Shown: positions 1-9,129 of the stretch, one piece after another
Layout of the letters: each line of letters starts with the position of its first letter
Numbering within the stretch: position 1 is the stretch's first letter
Assembly: GCA_963770505.1 (NCBI GenBank)
Contig: CAVYPR010000003.1
Location: 310,001-374,000 of the forward strand
Length of the DNA: 64,000 nucleotides
DNA from: CAVYPR01 sp963770505
GTDB lineage: Bacteria; Actinomycetota; Acidimicrobiia; Acidimicrobiales; RAAP-2
Reading direction: 5' to 3'
Notes under the pieces: model-generated
Told to the model about the DNA's origin: nothing
The model's input: only the letters and a program-made list of their open reading frames with translations
Database searches by the model: none
Program-made: the position numbers and the translations under genes

Positions 1-1
1 G

Positions 2-1648
2 GCGATCGAGGAGCAGTTCTACCTGGTGTGGCCGGTCGTGGTGCTGGGGGTGCTCAAGGTCTGCCGCACCTACCGGCGGGCGGTCTGGGCCGTCCTGGCG
101 CTGGCCGCGGTCGGCGCCGCGGCCTCGATCGCCGAGATGGCCGTCCTGTACCGGACGGGGGCGAGCACGACCCGGCTGTACTTCGGCACCGACACCCACG
201 CCCAGTGCGTCCTGGTGGGGGCGGCCCTGGCCTGCGGCCTGGGACTGCTGGCCCACCGCCAGGGGGTCGACGGCCCCGTTCCCCGGCTCACGTCGGCCGG
301 CGCCCGGCGGGCCCTCAGCGCCCTGGGCGTGGTCGGCTCGGTGGGCCTGGCCGTGGTGGTGACCACCCTCAACGGGTCGTCACCGCTCACCTTCGAGGGC
401 GGGTTCGCCCTGTGCGCCCTGGCCGCCGCCGCCGTGATCGCCGTCGCCGCCTGCCGGGCGGACGGCGTGCTGGCCCGGGTGCTCGCGGTCCGGCCGCTGG
501 TCCTGCTCGGCGTGATCTCCTACGGCGTGTACCTGTGGCACTTCCCCATCGACGTCTTCGTGACCCCCGCCCGGGTGGGGGTCACGGGCTACCCCCTGAT
601 GGCCGTGCAGTTCGCGCTCACCGTCGCCGTGGCCACGGTCAGCTACCTGGTCGTGGAGCGCCCGATCCTGTCCGGCACCTTCTGGCGCTCGCTGCGCTCC
701 GCGCTGCCCGCCGCGGCGGTCATGGCGACCACGGTGGCGGTGATCTGGGCGGCCACGGTGGTCCCGGCGACCGCCACCACCTCGGTGCGCCACTTCTCGG
801 CACGGCCGGCGGCCGGCGACGCCGCGCCACCCAAGAAGGTCGCCGTGCTGGGCGACAGCACGGCGGGGGTCCTGGAGGTGGCCCTGACCGCAACCGCGCC
901 CGCCGGGACCACCGTCGTCCGCGGGGCCATCGCCGGCTGCGGCCTGGCTGTCGCCACAAGCTCCTCCAACCAGGTGGGCAAGCCGGAGGAGGAGATGTTC
1001 TCGGGCTGCCACGAGAACCAACCGGCGGACCAGCTGTGGCCGGCCCGTGACGCCGCCATGGTGTCGGGGGTGGGACGGGGCGACGTGGTGCTCTTCCTGG
1101 CCGGCCAGTGGGAGACCCAGGACCTCCTCATCGACGGCCGGTGGACCAACATCCTCCAGCCGTCCTTCCGCCGCTACGAGCTGCACCAGCTGCGCACGCT
1201 GGTGGCGGTGGCCACCGCCCACGGCGCCCATCTCGACCTGCTCACCGAACCGGCCATGGAGGCGCACGGCGAGTACGAGAACACCGGCGCCACGGACCTC
1301 GGTCCACCCAACCCGGCCAGCGTCCCCCGTCGGCGCGACCTGTACAACGGGCTCCTCCTGCGCACCGCGGCCGCCTTCCCCGGGAGGGTCAGCGTGCTCG
1401 ACTACGGCCAGCTGCTGTCACCGCACGGCACGTTCGCCGAGTACCTGGACGGGGTCCAGGTCCGAGCCACGGACGGCGTGCACACGCCGGCCTACCTGGC
1501 CGGGTTCCCCCTGTTCAGCGACACGACCCCCACCGTGGCCGAGGCCTTCTACCGCTGGCTCTCCCCCCGGATATGGCCGGCCATCATCGCCACGGCCCAC
1601 CCCGGCCTCTCGACGCCGACGGTCCGACTGCCACCGAGGCGGTCGTGA
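2..1648 (+). CDS. Acyltransferase 3 / SGNH two-domain membrane protein (5' end cut by window)
   Basis: The gene enters from the left edge, so its start is missing. The visible frame opens with AIEEQFYLVWP, a hallmark of membrane acyltransferase family 3 (OafA/YrhL). A run of hydrophobic helices follows, with YGVYLWHFP at about visible residue 174. From about residue 260 the protein becomes a soluble, probably extracytoplasmic SGNH domain: VAVLGDSTAG (about 282) holds the nucleophilic serine and DGVHTPAYLAG (about 490) the Asp-x-x-His pair. Proteins of this build pass acetyl groups across the membrane and O-acetylate surface polysaccharides or wall glycans. The actual substrate cannot be read from sequence. 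The family call is firm; the role is inferred from the family. Confidence 0.88.
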   Translation, partial: AIEEQFYLVWPVVVLGVLKVCRTYRRAVWAVLALAAVGAAASIAEMAVLYRTGASTTRLYFGTDTHAQCVLVGAALACGLGLLAHRQGVDGPVPRLTSAGARRALSALGVVGSVGLAVVVTTLNGSSPLTFEGGFALCALAAAAVIAVAACRADGVLARVLAVRPLVLLGVISYGVYLWHFPIDVFVTPARVGVTGYPLMAVQFALTVAVATVSYLVVERPILSGTFWRSLRSALPAAAVMATTVAVIWAATVVPATATTSVRHFSARPAAGDAAPPKKVAVLGDSTAGVLEVALTATAPAGTTVVRGAIAGCGLAVATSSSNQVGKPEEEMFSGCHENQPADQLWPARDAAMVSGVGRGDVVLFLAGQWETQDLLIDGRWTNILQPSFRRYELHQLRTLVAVATAHGAHLDLLTEPAMEAHGEYENTGATDLGPPNPASVPRRRDLYNGLLLRTAAAFPGRVSVLDYGQLLSPHGTFAEYLDGVQVRATDGVHTPAYLAGFPLFSDTTPTVAEAFYRWLSPRIWPAIIATAHPGLSTPTVRLPPRRS

Positions 1649-1780
1649 CGTCCGGCCGCCGGCCGGGCCAACGTCGGTGACCGGTCGGGTGCGGCCGCGC
1701 CAGCCGGAGCTCTTGGGGCGCTCGCGATCGCCGACCTCCCACCGCGCACACCGACGCGCCCCCGGCGACGCCCGGGCCGG

Positions 1781-2206
1781 TCAGGCGTCGCCCGCCCCGG
1801 CCTCGGCCGGCCGGGGCTCGAACTCCAGGGCCAGCGAGTTCACGCAGTAGCGCTGCCCGGTGTCGGTGGGGCCGTCGGGGAAGACGTGGCCGAGGTGGCC
1901 GCCGCAACGGGCGCAGGTGATCTCGGTGCGGGTCATCAACAGACTGCGGTCGGTCTTCTCTTCGATCGTGCCCTGGCCCATGGCCCGGTCGAAGCTGGGC
2001 CAGCCCGATCCCGAGTCGAACTTGGCGTCGGTCGAGAACAGTTCGGCCCCGCAGCCGGCGCAGTGGAAGACGCCGTCGTCGTCCACGTGCAGGAGCTCGC
2101 CCGACCAGGCGGGCTCGGTGCCCTGGCGGCGGAGCACCTCGTACTGCTCGGGCGAGAGCCGCCGCCGCCACTCCTCGTCGCTCAGTTCGATCTCTCGTGC
2201 CTCCAT
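1781..2206 (-). CDS. msrB: Peptide-methionine (R)-S-oxide reductase MsrB
   Basis: The 141-residue product has the usual MsrB length. It shows the two zinc CxxC pairs (CAGC near residue 49, CARC near 97), the core GSGWPSFDRA, GGHLGHVFPDG, and the catalytic cysteine in RYCVNS near the C-terminus. MsrB reduces methionine-R-sulfoxide in proteins, usually recycled by thioredoxin. The ATG at 2206 is chosen because MEAREIEL is where homology normally begins and a purine-rich GGAGGGGACGG lies just upstream. It diverges from the acyl-CoA dehydrogenase at 2375 with about 170 nt between them. No signal peptide is seen, so it should be cytoplasmic. Confidence 0.95.
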   Translation of the reverse strand: MEAREIELSDEEWRRRLSPEQYEVLRRQGTEPAWSGELLHVDDDGVFHCAGCGAELFSTDAKFDSGSGWPSFDRAMGQGTIEEKTDRSLLMTRTEITCARCGGHLGHVFPDGPTDTGQRYCVNSLALEFEPRPAEAGAGDA

Positions 2207-2360
2207 CGGCTCACCGTCCCCTCCGTGCGCGGCGTCCGTCTTCGGGCCGCCGATGCCCAACCATCGTCGCAAGGTGGTCACGTCAAGGCCAACCGTGAAC
2301 GGCGGCCGGCCATTCCCCGCGCCGAGCTGACGGCCCGTCAGGTCCGCGGGCACCCTTGGG

Positions 2361-2366
2361 TAACCT
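2361..2366 (+). promoter_or_regulatory. -10 box for leaderless acyl-CoA dehydrogenase mRNA
   Basis: TAACCT ends 8 nt before the ATG at 2375 and no Shine-Dalgarno sequence is present. This matches the TANNNT-plus-short-spacer arrangement at many genes in this window, where transcription should begin at or next to the start codon. Confidence 0.5.
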
Positions 2367-2374
2367 ACGGCCCG

Positions 2375-3562
2375 ATGGACCTCCGTGACCGCCCCGAGGA
2401 CGAGGCCTTCCGCAAGGAGATCCAGGGGTGGCTGGCCGACCACCTGGTGGGCGACTACGCCGAGCTGGGCGGGAGGGGCGGCTCGGGCGACGAGGGCTTC
2501 GGCTTCGAGGTCCGGCTGCGCTGGGAGCGGGAGCTGGCCGAGGGCGGCTGGACCTGCGTGGGCTGGCCGGTGGAGCACGGCGGGCGGGGGGCCTCGGTCG
2601 CCCAACAGGTGGTCTTCAACGAGGAGTACGCCCGGGCCCGCGCCCCGGGCCGGGTGGGCGTCATGGGGGAGGGGCTGTTGGGCCCCACCCTCATGCAGTA
2701 CGGGACCGACGAGCAGAAGGCGCGGTTCCTGCCGCCGATCCGCGGCGGGACCGAGCTGTGGTGCCAGGGCTACTCCGAACCCGACGCCGGGAGCGACCTG
2801 GCCAACGTGTCGACCAGGGGCGAGCGCGACGGCGGGGAGTGGGTGGTGACCGGCCAGAAGGTCTGGACCTCCCTCGCCCACCAGGCCGACTGGTGCTTCG
2901 TCGTCTGCCGCACCGAGCCCGGGTCGGTCCGCCACCACGGCCTCTCCTACCTGCTGGTGCCGATGGACCAGCCGGGCGTCGAGATCCGCCCCATCCGCCA
3001 GCTCACCGCCACCTCGGAGTTCAACGAGGTCTTCTTCGACGGCGCCCGCACCGCGGCCGACAACGTGGTCGGCGAGCCGGGCGACGGCTGGCGGGTGGCC
3101 CTGGCCACCCTCTCCTTCGAGCGCGGCGTCGGCCTCCTCGGCCACCAGCTCACCTTCCGCCGGGAGCTCGACCGCGTGGTCGAGGCGGCCCGGGCGCGGG
3201 GGGTCGCCGGCGACCCGGTGGTGCGCCAGCGGCTGGCCGCCGCCCACGCCGAGCTCGAGATCATGCGCTACAACACGCTGCGCAGCCTCTCGGGGGTGGA
3301 GGGGCCCACGGCCCCGCCCGAGGCCTCCATCGCCAAGCTCTACTGGGCCAGCTGGCACCGGCGGCTGGGCGAGCTGGCCATGGACGTGCTGGGGCCGGCG
3401 GCCACGGTGGCCGACGGGTTCCCCTACGAGCTCGGCGACCTCCAGCGCTCCTTCCTCTTCTCGCGCTCGGAGACCATCTACGGCGGCTCCAACGAGATCC
3501 AGCGCAACATCGTGGGCGAGCGGGTGCTCGGCCTCCCGCCCGAGCCCAAGGTGGGCCGGTGA
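2375..3562 (+). CDS. Acyl-CoA dehydrogenase
   Basis: This 395-residue protein has the full acyl-CoA dehydrogenase fold. An N-terminal helical domain is followed by the flavin-domain motif GYSEPDAGSDLANVSTRG (about residues 130-147) and GQKVWTS. The C-terminal helical domain ends in YGGSNEIQRNIVGERVLG. It should oxidise an acyl-CoA to the 2-enoyl-CoA with FAD and electron-transfer flavoprotein. The stop overlaps the GTG of the CoA ligase (GTGA at 3559), so the two are co-translated, with an alcohol dehydrogenase behind them. The cassette suggests breakdown of a fatty or steroid-side-chain acid, but the substrate is not visible. The start is set by the -10 box just upstream. Confidence 0.93.
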   Translation: MDLRDRPEDEAFRKEIQGWLADHLVGDYAELGGRGGSGDEGFGFEVRLRWERELAEGGWTCVGWPVEHGGRGASVAQQVVFNEEYARARAPGRVGVMGEGLLGPTLMQYGTDEQKARFLPPIRGGTELWCQGYSEPDAGSDLANVSTRGERDGGEWVVTGQKVWTSLAHQADWCFVVCRTEPGSVRHHGLSYLLVPMDQPGVEIRPIRQLTATSEFNEVFFDGARTAADNVVGEPGDGWRVALATLSFERGVGLLGHQLTFRRELDRVVEAARARGVAGDPVVRQRLAAAHAELEIMRYNTLRSLSGVEGPTAPPEASIAKLYWASWHRRLGELAMDVLGPAATVADGFPYELGDLQRSFLFSRSETIYGGSNEIQRNIVGERVLGLPPEPKVGR

Positions 3563-5211
3563 GCACAGAGGACCCGCGGGCCGACCTGCGCTGGGGCTCG
3601 GTGCCGGCCCTCGTGGCCGAGGTGGCCGAGCGGCTCGGCGACGCCGAGGCGCTCGTCGACGGCGACGTCCGCCGGACCTTCGCCGGACTGGCGACGGAGG
3701 CGGCGGGGGTCACCGGGGCCCTCATGGCCTCGGGCATCGGGGCCGGTGACCGGGTGGCGCTCTGGGCGCCCAACTCCGGGGAGTGGGCGGTGGCCGCCCT
3801 CGGGGCCCTCGGGGCCGGGGCGGTGCTGGTGCCCCTCAACACCCGGTTCAAGGGGGGGGAGGCCGCCTACATCCTGCGGGCCTCGGGGGCGCGCCTGCTC
3901 TTCACCGTGCGCGGCTTCCTCGGCGTCGACTACCCGGACATGCTCGCCGGCGAGGACCCGGGCGATCTGGCCGAGACCGTCCTGCTGACGGGCGGGGACG
4001 GCGGCGCCGGGGCCGCAGTCGGGTGGGGGGAGTTCTGCGCCCGGGCCGGGTCCGTCGACCCTACCGAGGCGGCGGCGCGGACGTCCGCCGTGGGGCCGCA
4101 GGACGTGAGCGACCTCATCTTCACCTCGGGCACCACGGGCCGCCCCAAGGGGGTGGTGGCCACCCACGGCCAGTCGCTGCGAACCTTCGGGACCTGGGCC
4201 TCGATCGTGGGCCTGCGTCAGGGCGACCGCTACCTGGTGGTGAACCCCTTCTTCCACACCTTCGGCTACAAGGCCGGGCTGCTGGCCTCCCTCATGGCCG
4301 GGGCCACGGTCGTCCCCGAGCCGGTCTTCGACGTCCAGGCGGTCTGCCGGCGGATCGCCGAGGAGCGCATCAGCGTCCTCCCCGGGCCCCCCACCCTCTA
4401 CCAGTCGATCCTCTCCCACCCCGACCGGGCCTCCTTCGACCTCTCCTCCCTGCGGCTCGGGGTCACCGGGGCCGCCGTGGTGCCGGTCGAGCTGGTGGTG
4501 GCCATGCGCGACGAGCTCGGCTTCGACACGGTCCTCACCGCCTACGGCCTCACCGAGTCGTGCGGCACGGTCACCATGTGCCGGCGGAGCGACCCCCCCG
4601 AGGTGGTGGCCGGCACCTCGGGCCGGGCCATCCCCGGGCTCGAGGTGCGGATCGTGGGCGACGACGGCGCCGAGCTCCCCTGTGGGGACGCGGGCGAGAT
4701 CGTCGTGCGGGGGTACACGGTCACCGGCGGCTACTGGCAGGACCCCGAGGCCACCCGGGCGGCCATCGACGCCGACGGCTGGCTGCACACCGGCGACATC
4801 GGGGTCATGGACCCCGCCGGCAACGTCAAGGTCACCGACCGGCTGAAGGACATGTACGTGGTCGGGGGGTTCAACGCCTACCCGGCCGAGGTGGAGGCCG
4901 TCCTGCGGGGCTGCCCCGGGGCGGGCCCCCTGGCCGTGGTCGGCGTCCCCGACGAGCGGCTGGGCGAGGTGGGCTGCGTCTTCGTGGTCCCGCCCGAGGC
5001 CGACGGGGTGCCGGCCGACGGCGGCCGGGAGCTGGCCCGGCGCGTGCTGGAGTGGGGACGGGACAAGATGGCCAACTACAAGGCGCCCCGCCACGCCGTG
5101 GTGGTCGACGCCCTGCCGATGAACGCCTCGGGCAAGGTGCTGAAGGGCGAGCTGCGCCAGCGGTTCGCACGGGGTGAAGGAGTGATCGTGACCCAGGAGA
5201 GGAGCGGCTGA
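3559..5211 (+). CDS. Acyl-CoA synthetase, AMP-forming (FadD3-like)
   Basis: The 550-residue ANL-superfamily ligase activates a carboxylic acid with ATP and joins it to CoA. Visible motifs are the P-loop-like FTSGTTGRPKGVV (about residues 190-202), the A5 motif TAYGLTESCG, WLHTGDIGVMD, and the C-terminal hinge DRLKDMYVVGGFNAYPAEVE. The catalytic lysine sits in NASGKVLKGEL near the end. The N-terminal layout resembles the mycobacterial FadD3 group, which works on a ring-degradation intermediate of steroids; that resemblance is from memory and only suggestive. It overlaps the dehydrogenase upstream by 4 nt and is followed after 2 nt by the alcohol dehydrogenase. Confidence 0.92.
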   Translation: MSTEDPRADLRWGSVPALVAEVAERLGDAEALVDGDVRRTFAGLATEAAGVTGALMASGIGAGDRVALWAPNSGEWAVAALGALGAGAVLVPLNTRFKGGEAAYILRASGARLLFTVRGFLGVDYPDMLAGEDPGDLAETVLLTGGDGGAGAAVGWGEFCARAGSVDPTEAAARTSAVGPQDVSDLIFTSGTTGRPKGVVATHGQSLRTFGTWASIVGLRQGDRYLVVNPFFHTFGYKAGLLASLMAGATVVPEPVFDVQAVCRRIAEERISVLPGPPTLYQSILSHPDRASFDLSSLRLGVTGAAVVPVELVVAMRDELGFDTVLTAYGLTESCGTVTMCRRSDPPEVVAGTSGRAIPGLEVRIVGDDGAELPCGDAGEIVVRGYTVTGGYWQDPEATRAAIDADGWLHTGDIGVMDPAGNVKVTDRLKDMYVVGGFNAYPAEVEAVLRGCPGAGPLAVVGVPDERLGEVGCVFVVPPEADGVPADGGRELARRVLEWGRDKMANYKAPRHAVVVDALPMNASGKVLKGELRQRFARGEGVIVTQERSG

Positions 5212-5213
5212 GC

Positions 5214-6332
5214 GTGCGAGGCATCGTGTACACCGAAGACGGGGTGGAGGTGACCGACGCGCTGGAGGTGCGCGACCCGGGGCCCGGGGAGGTCCGGGTG
5301 CGGATCGGGGCGGCCGGGGTCTGCCACTCGGACCTCTCGGTCATCGACGGGACCATCCCCTTCCCCCCGCCGGTCGTCCTCGGCCACGAGGGGGCCGGGG
5401 TGGTCGAGGCGGTGGGGTCCGAGGTGCGCTCGGTCAAGGCCGGCGACCACGTGGTCATCGCCACCCTGGCCAGCTGCGGCACCTGCCGGGCCTGCGGCAC
5501 GGGGCATCCGACGTGGTGCCGCCGGTCGCTGGGCAACATCGACACGCCCTTCACCTACAAGGGCCGCCCCACCCACAACTTCGCCGCCGCCTCGGTCTTC
5601 ACCGAGGTCACCGTGGTGAAGGAGGTCCAGGCCGTCCGCATCCCCTCCGACGTCCCGCTCACCTCGGCCTGCCTCATCGGCTGCGGGGTGCTCACCGGCG
5701 TGGGCGCCGTGCTCAACCGGGCCCGGGTGCGGCCGGGCGAGACGGCGGCCGTCTTCGGGGTGGGCGGGGTGGGGCTCAACGTGATCCAGGGGCTGCGCAT
5801 CGCCGGGGCCACCCGGATCGTGGCCGTCGACACGGTGGCGGCCAAGGAGCCGCTGGCCCGGCAGTTCGGGGCCACCGACTTCGTCGACGCCGGGGACGGC
5901 GACGCGGCGGCCGCCGTGCGGGCGCTGCTCCCGCCCGACCGCGAGCGCGCCTCGGGCGCCCTGTCCCCCCTGGGCGGGGCCACGTGGGCCTTCGACTGCG
6001 TGGGCCACCCGGCCGTGCTGCGCAGCGCGCTCGACGCCCTCGACTGGGGTGGCAACGCCGTGGCCATCGGCATCCCGCCCCGGGGCACCGAGGTGTCGGT
6101 GGACGTGAACAACCTGGCCTACGTGGACCGCGGGCTGCTCGGCAACCGCTACGGCTCGGCCCGCCCCCACCACGACGTGCCGCTCATGATCGACCTCTAC
6201 CAGTCCGGGCGCCTGCTCCTCGACGAGCTGGTCAGCCTGACCCGGCCGCTGGAGCGGTTCGGCGACGTGGTCGACGAGATGCACGCCGGACGGGTGGCCC
6301 GCGGGGTGCTCACCTTCGACGGCGGTTCGTGA
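5214..6332 (+). CDS. Zinc-dependent alcohol dehydrogenase, class III-like MDR
   Basis: This 372-residue medium-chain dehydrogenase has the catalytic zinc ligands in GVCHSD and GHEGAGVVE and the structural-zinc cysteine set CGTCRACGTGHPTWC (about residues 89-103). The Rossmann motif is VFGVGGVGLNVIQG (about 182-195). It should interconvert an alcohol and an aldehyde or ketone with NAD. It begins with GTG 2 nt after the CoA ligase stop, so it belongs to the same operon and may supply the aldehyde or acid end of that pathway. The family is clear; the substrate is unknown. Confidence 0.92.
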   Translation: MRGIVYTEDGVEVTDALEVRDPGPGEVRVRIGAAGVCHSDLSVIDGTIPFPPPVVLGHEGAGVVEAVGSEVRSVKAGDHVVIATLASCGTCRACGTGHPTWCRRSLGNIDTPFTYKGRPTHNFAAASVFTEVTVVKEVQAVRIPSDVPLTSACLIGCGVLTGVGAVLNRARVRPGETAAVFGVGGVGLNVIQGLRIAGATRIVAVDTVAAKEPLARQFGATDFVDAGDGDAAAAVRALLPPDRERASGALSPLGGATWAFDCVGHPAVLRSALDALDWGGNAVAIGIPPRGTEVSVDVNNLAYVDRGLLGNRYGSARPHHDVPLMIDLYQSGRLLLDELVSLTRPLERFGDVVDEMHAGRVARGVLTFDGGS

Positions 6333-6357
6333 GCGCCCCGGCGCTGGGCGCGCGTCC

Positions 6358-6363
6358 TATGGT
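6358..6363 (+). promoter_or_regulatory. -10 box for leaderless nucleotidyltransferase mRNA
   Basis: TATGGT lies 6 nt before the ATG at 6370, with no Shine-Dalgarno sequence between them. The position fits a leaderless transcript. Confidence 0.5.
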
Positions 6364-6369
6364 GGTGCG

Positions 6370-7113
6370 ATGAAGGGGGTCCTGCTCGCCGGGGGGACCG
6401 GCTCGCGCCTGTTCCCGCTCACCAAGATCACCAACAAGCACCTCCTCCCCATCTACGACCGCCCCATGATCCAGTGGGCCATCGAGGCGGTGGTGAACTC
6501 GGGGATCACCGAGCTCATGCTGGTCACCGGGGGCACCCACGCCGGCGAGTTCCTGCGCCTGCTGGGCAACGGCCACGAGTTCGGGATCGACCGACTCAGC
6601 TACGGCTACCAGGAGCGGGCGGGGGGGATCGCCGAGGCCCTGGGGCTGGCCGAGCGGTTCTGCGACGGCGAGCCGGTGCTGGTCATGCTGGCCGACAACG
6701 TCGTGGAGCGGTCGATCCGGCCCATGGTCGAGGCGTTCGAGGCCGACCCCCACGGGGGGCGCATCCTGCTCACCTACGTCGAGGAGCGCCAGCACCTGCG
6801 CCACCTCGGGGTCCCCGAGCTCGACGAGGCGGGGCGCCTGGTGTCGGTGATCGAGAAGCCCGAGGATCCCCCGTCCAACTACGGGGTGACGGGCATCTAC
6901 TGCTACGACGCCGGGGTGTTCGAGGTGATCAAGACCCTCGAGCCCTCCGGCCGCGGCGAGCTCGAGATCACCGACGTGAACAACCACTACATCTCCGAGG
7001 GCCGCATGGCCTACGACGTCCTCGACGGCTTCTGGGGGGACGCCGGCGAGTCGATCGACGCCTACTACGCCGTCAACGACTTCGTGCGGGCCTCGGGGGC
7101 CAACAAGGGTTGA
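6370..7113 (+). CDS. Sugar-1-phosphate nucleotidyltransferase, short RmlA-type
   Basis: The 247-residue protein opens with the nucleotidyltransferase loop GVLLAGGTGSRLFPLT, followed by NKHLLPIYDRPMI, both typical of glucose-1-phosphate thymidylyltransferase RmlA/RfbA. VLVMLADNV replaces the usual LGDN sugar-binding loop, and IEKPEDPPSNYGVTGIYCYD is the second conserved block. It should couple a sugar-1-phosphate to dTTP or UTP for surface glycan synthesis. It is about 40 residues shorter than classical RmlA, lacking the C-terminal allosteric extension, so product feedback may differ. It converges on dxs with a 7-nt gap. Confidence 0.88.
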   Translation: MKGVLLAGGTGSRLFPLTKITNKHLLPIYDRPMIQWAIEAVVNSGITELMLVTGGTHAGEFLRLLGNGHEFGIDRLSYGYQERAGGIAEALGLAERFCDGEPVLVMLADNVVERSIRPMVEAFEADPHGGRILLTYVEERQHLRHLGVPELDEAGRLVSVIEKPEDPPSNYGVTGIYCYDAGVFEVIKTLEPSGRGELEITDVNNHYISEGRMAYDVLDGFWGDAGESIDAYYAVNDFVRASGANKG

Positions 7114-7120
7114 GGAGGGC

Positions 7121-9091
7121 TCAGCCGGGTTCGGCCGCCGGCCGGGCGGCCGCCCCGGGGCGCTCGGCCGACAGGGCGGCGCGCACGGAGGCCGCGATCC
7201 CCGGGGCGTCGAGCCCGAGCTCGGCCAGGATCTCGTCCACCTCGCCCTGGGCCACGTAGGTCCGCCCCACGCCGAGCACGCGCCGCGCCGGGAGCGGGGC
7301 GTCGTCCTCGTCGGCCAGCCGACCGAGGGCGTCGGCCAGGAACATGCCGGCCCCGCCCTGGCGCACCCCGTCCTCGGCCGTCACGACCAGCGAGTGGGCG
7401 AGGGCGTCGGCCAGCATGGCCGGGTCGGGCGGGCTGACCACCCGGACGTCCCACACCGTGGCCGAGATGCCGTCGGCGGCCAGGAGGTCGGCGGCCCGGG
7501 CGCAGGCCGAGGTGAGCTTCCCCACCCCGAGCAGGCAGACCGTGCCGTCGCCGCGGCGCAGACGGCGGGCCTCGAGGCCCGACCCCACCTCGCCGGCGAC
7601 GAGGTCGGACGGCACGGCCTTGGAGAACCGGATCGACGCCGGGCCGGGCAGGTCGAGGGCGGTCTCGAGCATCACCTCCACCTCCTCGGGCGTGGCGGGG
7701 GCGAACACGGTCATGCCCGGGATCGACAGCATCAGCGGCAGGTCCAAGAGGCCGTGGTGGCTCGGCCCGTTGTCGCCGGTGATGCCGGCGCGGTCGAGGG
7801 CGAAGACCACCGGCAGGCGGTGGAGCCCCACGTCGAGGTTGGCCTGGTCGAAGGCCCGGCAGAAGAAGGTGGAGTAGACGGCCACCACCGGGCGGAGCCC
7901 GCCCATGGCCATGCCGGCGGCCGCGGTGACCTCGTGCTGCTCGGCGATGCCCACGTCGAAGCAGCGGTCGGGGTAGCGGGCCTGGAACGGGAGGAGGCCG
8001 GTCGGCCCGGGCATGGCCGCGGTGAGCGCCACCACCTCGGGCCGGGGCCCGCCCACCCGCACCAGGGCGCGGGTGAAGGCGTCGGTGTAGGTGGTGGGGC
8101 GGATGTCGGCCGCGGCCTCAGGGCCGTCGCCGTTGGCTCCGTCCTCGGGCATGGCCGCGGAGCCGAGCCGGGCGCCCTTCACGTCGTGGAGCCGCTGGAC
8201 CTCGTCCTCCTCGGCCGGGGCGTAGCCGCGGCCCTTCTGGGTCAGCACGTGCACCACGATCGGTCCCGGCCACTCGGCGGCGTGGGCGAAGGCCTGCTCC
8301 ATGGTGAAGATGTCGTGGCCGTCGATGGGGCCGGCGTAGCGGACGCCCAGGGCCTCGAAGAAGGTGTGGGGGGAGACCACCTCGCGCAGCGCGCTGGTGA
8401 GCCCGTGGACGCCGGAGTAGGCGAGCTCGCCCACGCCGGGGATCTCGCGCAGGAGCGTCCGCAGCCGCTCGCGGGTCTGCACGTAGGTCGGGTTGAGCCG
8501 CAGGGTGGTGAGGCTCCGGCTCAGCTGGGAGACCGTCGGGGCGTAGGAGCGGCCGTTGTCGTTGAGCACCACGACCACCCGGCGGCCCGAGTGGCCGAGA
8601 TTGTTGAGCGCCTCGTAGGCCATGCCGCCGGTGAGGGCCCCGTCGCCGATGACCGCCACCACCCGCCGTTCGTGGTCGTAGCCCGAGGCGCCGCCCGTGA
8701 GCTCCAGGGCCGTGGCCAGCCCGTGGGCGTAGGAGAGGACGGTCGAGGCGTGGGAGTTCTCGATCCAGTCGTGCTCGGACTCGGCCCGGTTGGGGTAGCC
8801 GGACATGCCGCCCTTCTGGCGCAGGTTGCGGAAGCCGTAGCGGCGGCCGGTGAGCAGCTTGTGCACGTAGGCCTGGTGGCCGGTGTCCCACAGGATCGGG
8901 TCCTTGGGGGACTCGAACACCCGGTGCAGGGCGATGGTGAGCTCGACCACGCCCAGGTTGGAGCCGAGGTGGCCGCCGGTGGTGGTCACCGACTCGACGA
9001 TGAAGGCCCGGATCTCGGCCGCCAGCTCGGACAGCTCGGCCGCGTCGAGGGCTCGCAGGTCGTCGGGGGTTTCGATGCGGGGGAGGATCAT
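7121..9091 (-). CDS. dxs: 1-deoxy-D-xylulose-5-phosphate synthase
   Basis: The 656-residue product is full length. It shows TGHQAYVHKLLTGR, the ThDP motif GDGALTGGMAYEALNN (about residues 150-165), and GIAEQHEVTAAAGMA with the catalytic glutamate (about 370). The C-terminal transketolase domain ends near residue 620 before a short Ala/Pro-rich tail. Dxs condenses pyruvate with glyceraldehyde 3-phosphate in the first step of the MEP pathway, and also feeds thiamine and pyridoxal synthesis. A TAGATT -10 candidate lies near 9127-9132, giving a leader of about 30 nt. It stands alone between convergent and same-strand neighbours. Confidence 0.97.
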   Translation of the reverse strand: MILPRIETPDDLRALDAAELSELAAEIRAFIVESVTTTGGHLGSNLGVVELTIALHRVFESPKDPILWDTGHQAYVHKLLTGRRYGFRNLRQKGGMSGYPNRAESEHDWIENSHASTVLSYAHGLATALELTGGASGYDHERRVVAVIGDGALTGGMAYEALNNLGHSGRRVVVVLNDNGRSYAPTVSQLSRSLTTLRLNPTYVQTRERLRTLLREIPGVGELAYSGVHGLTSALREVVSPHTFFEALGVRYAGPIDGHDIFTMEQAFAHAAEWPGPIVVHVLTQKGRGYAPAEEDEVQRLHDVKGARLGSAAMPEDGANGDGPEAAADIRPTTYTDAFTRALVRVGGPRPEVVALTAAMPGPTGLLPFQARYPDRCFDVGIAEQHEVTAAAGMAMGGLRPVVAVYSTFFCRAFDQANLDVGLHRLPVVFALDRAGITGDNGPSHHGLLDLPLMLSIPGMTVFAPATPEEVEVMLETALDLPGPASIRFSKAVPSDLVAGEVGSGLEARRLRRGDGTVCLLGVGKLTSACARAADLLAADGISATVWDVRVVSPPDPAMLADALAHSLVVTAEDGVRQGGAGMFLADALGRLADEDDAPLPARRVLGVGRTYVAQGEVDEILAELGLDAPGIAASVRAALSAERPGAAARPAAEPG

Positions 9092-9129
9092 GGTCGGGCG
9101 AGGCGGCGGGCGGGGTGCCCGGGCTCAAT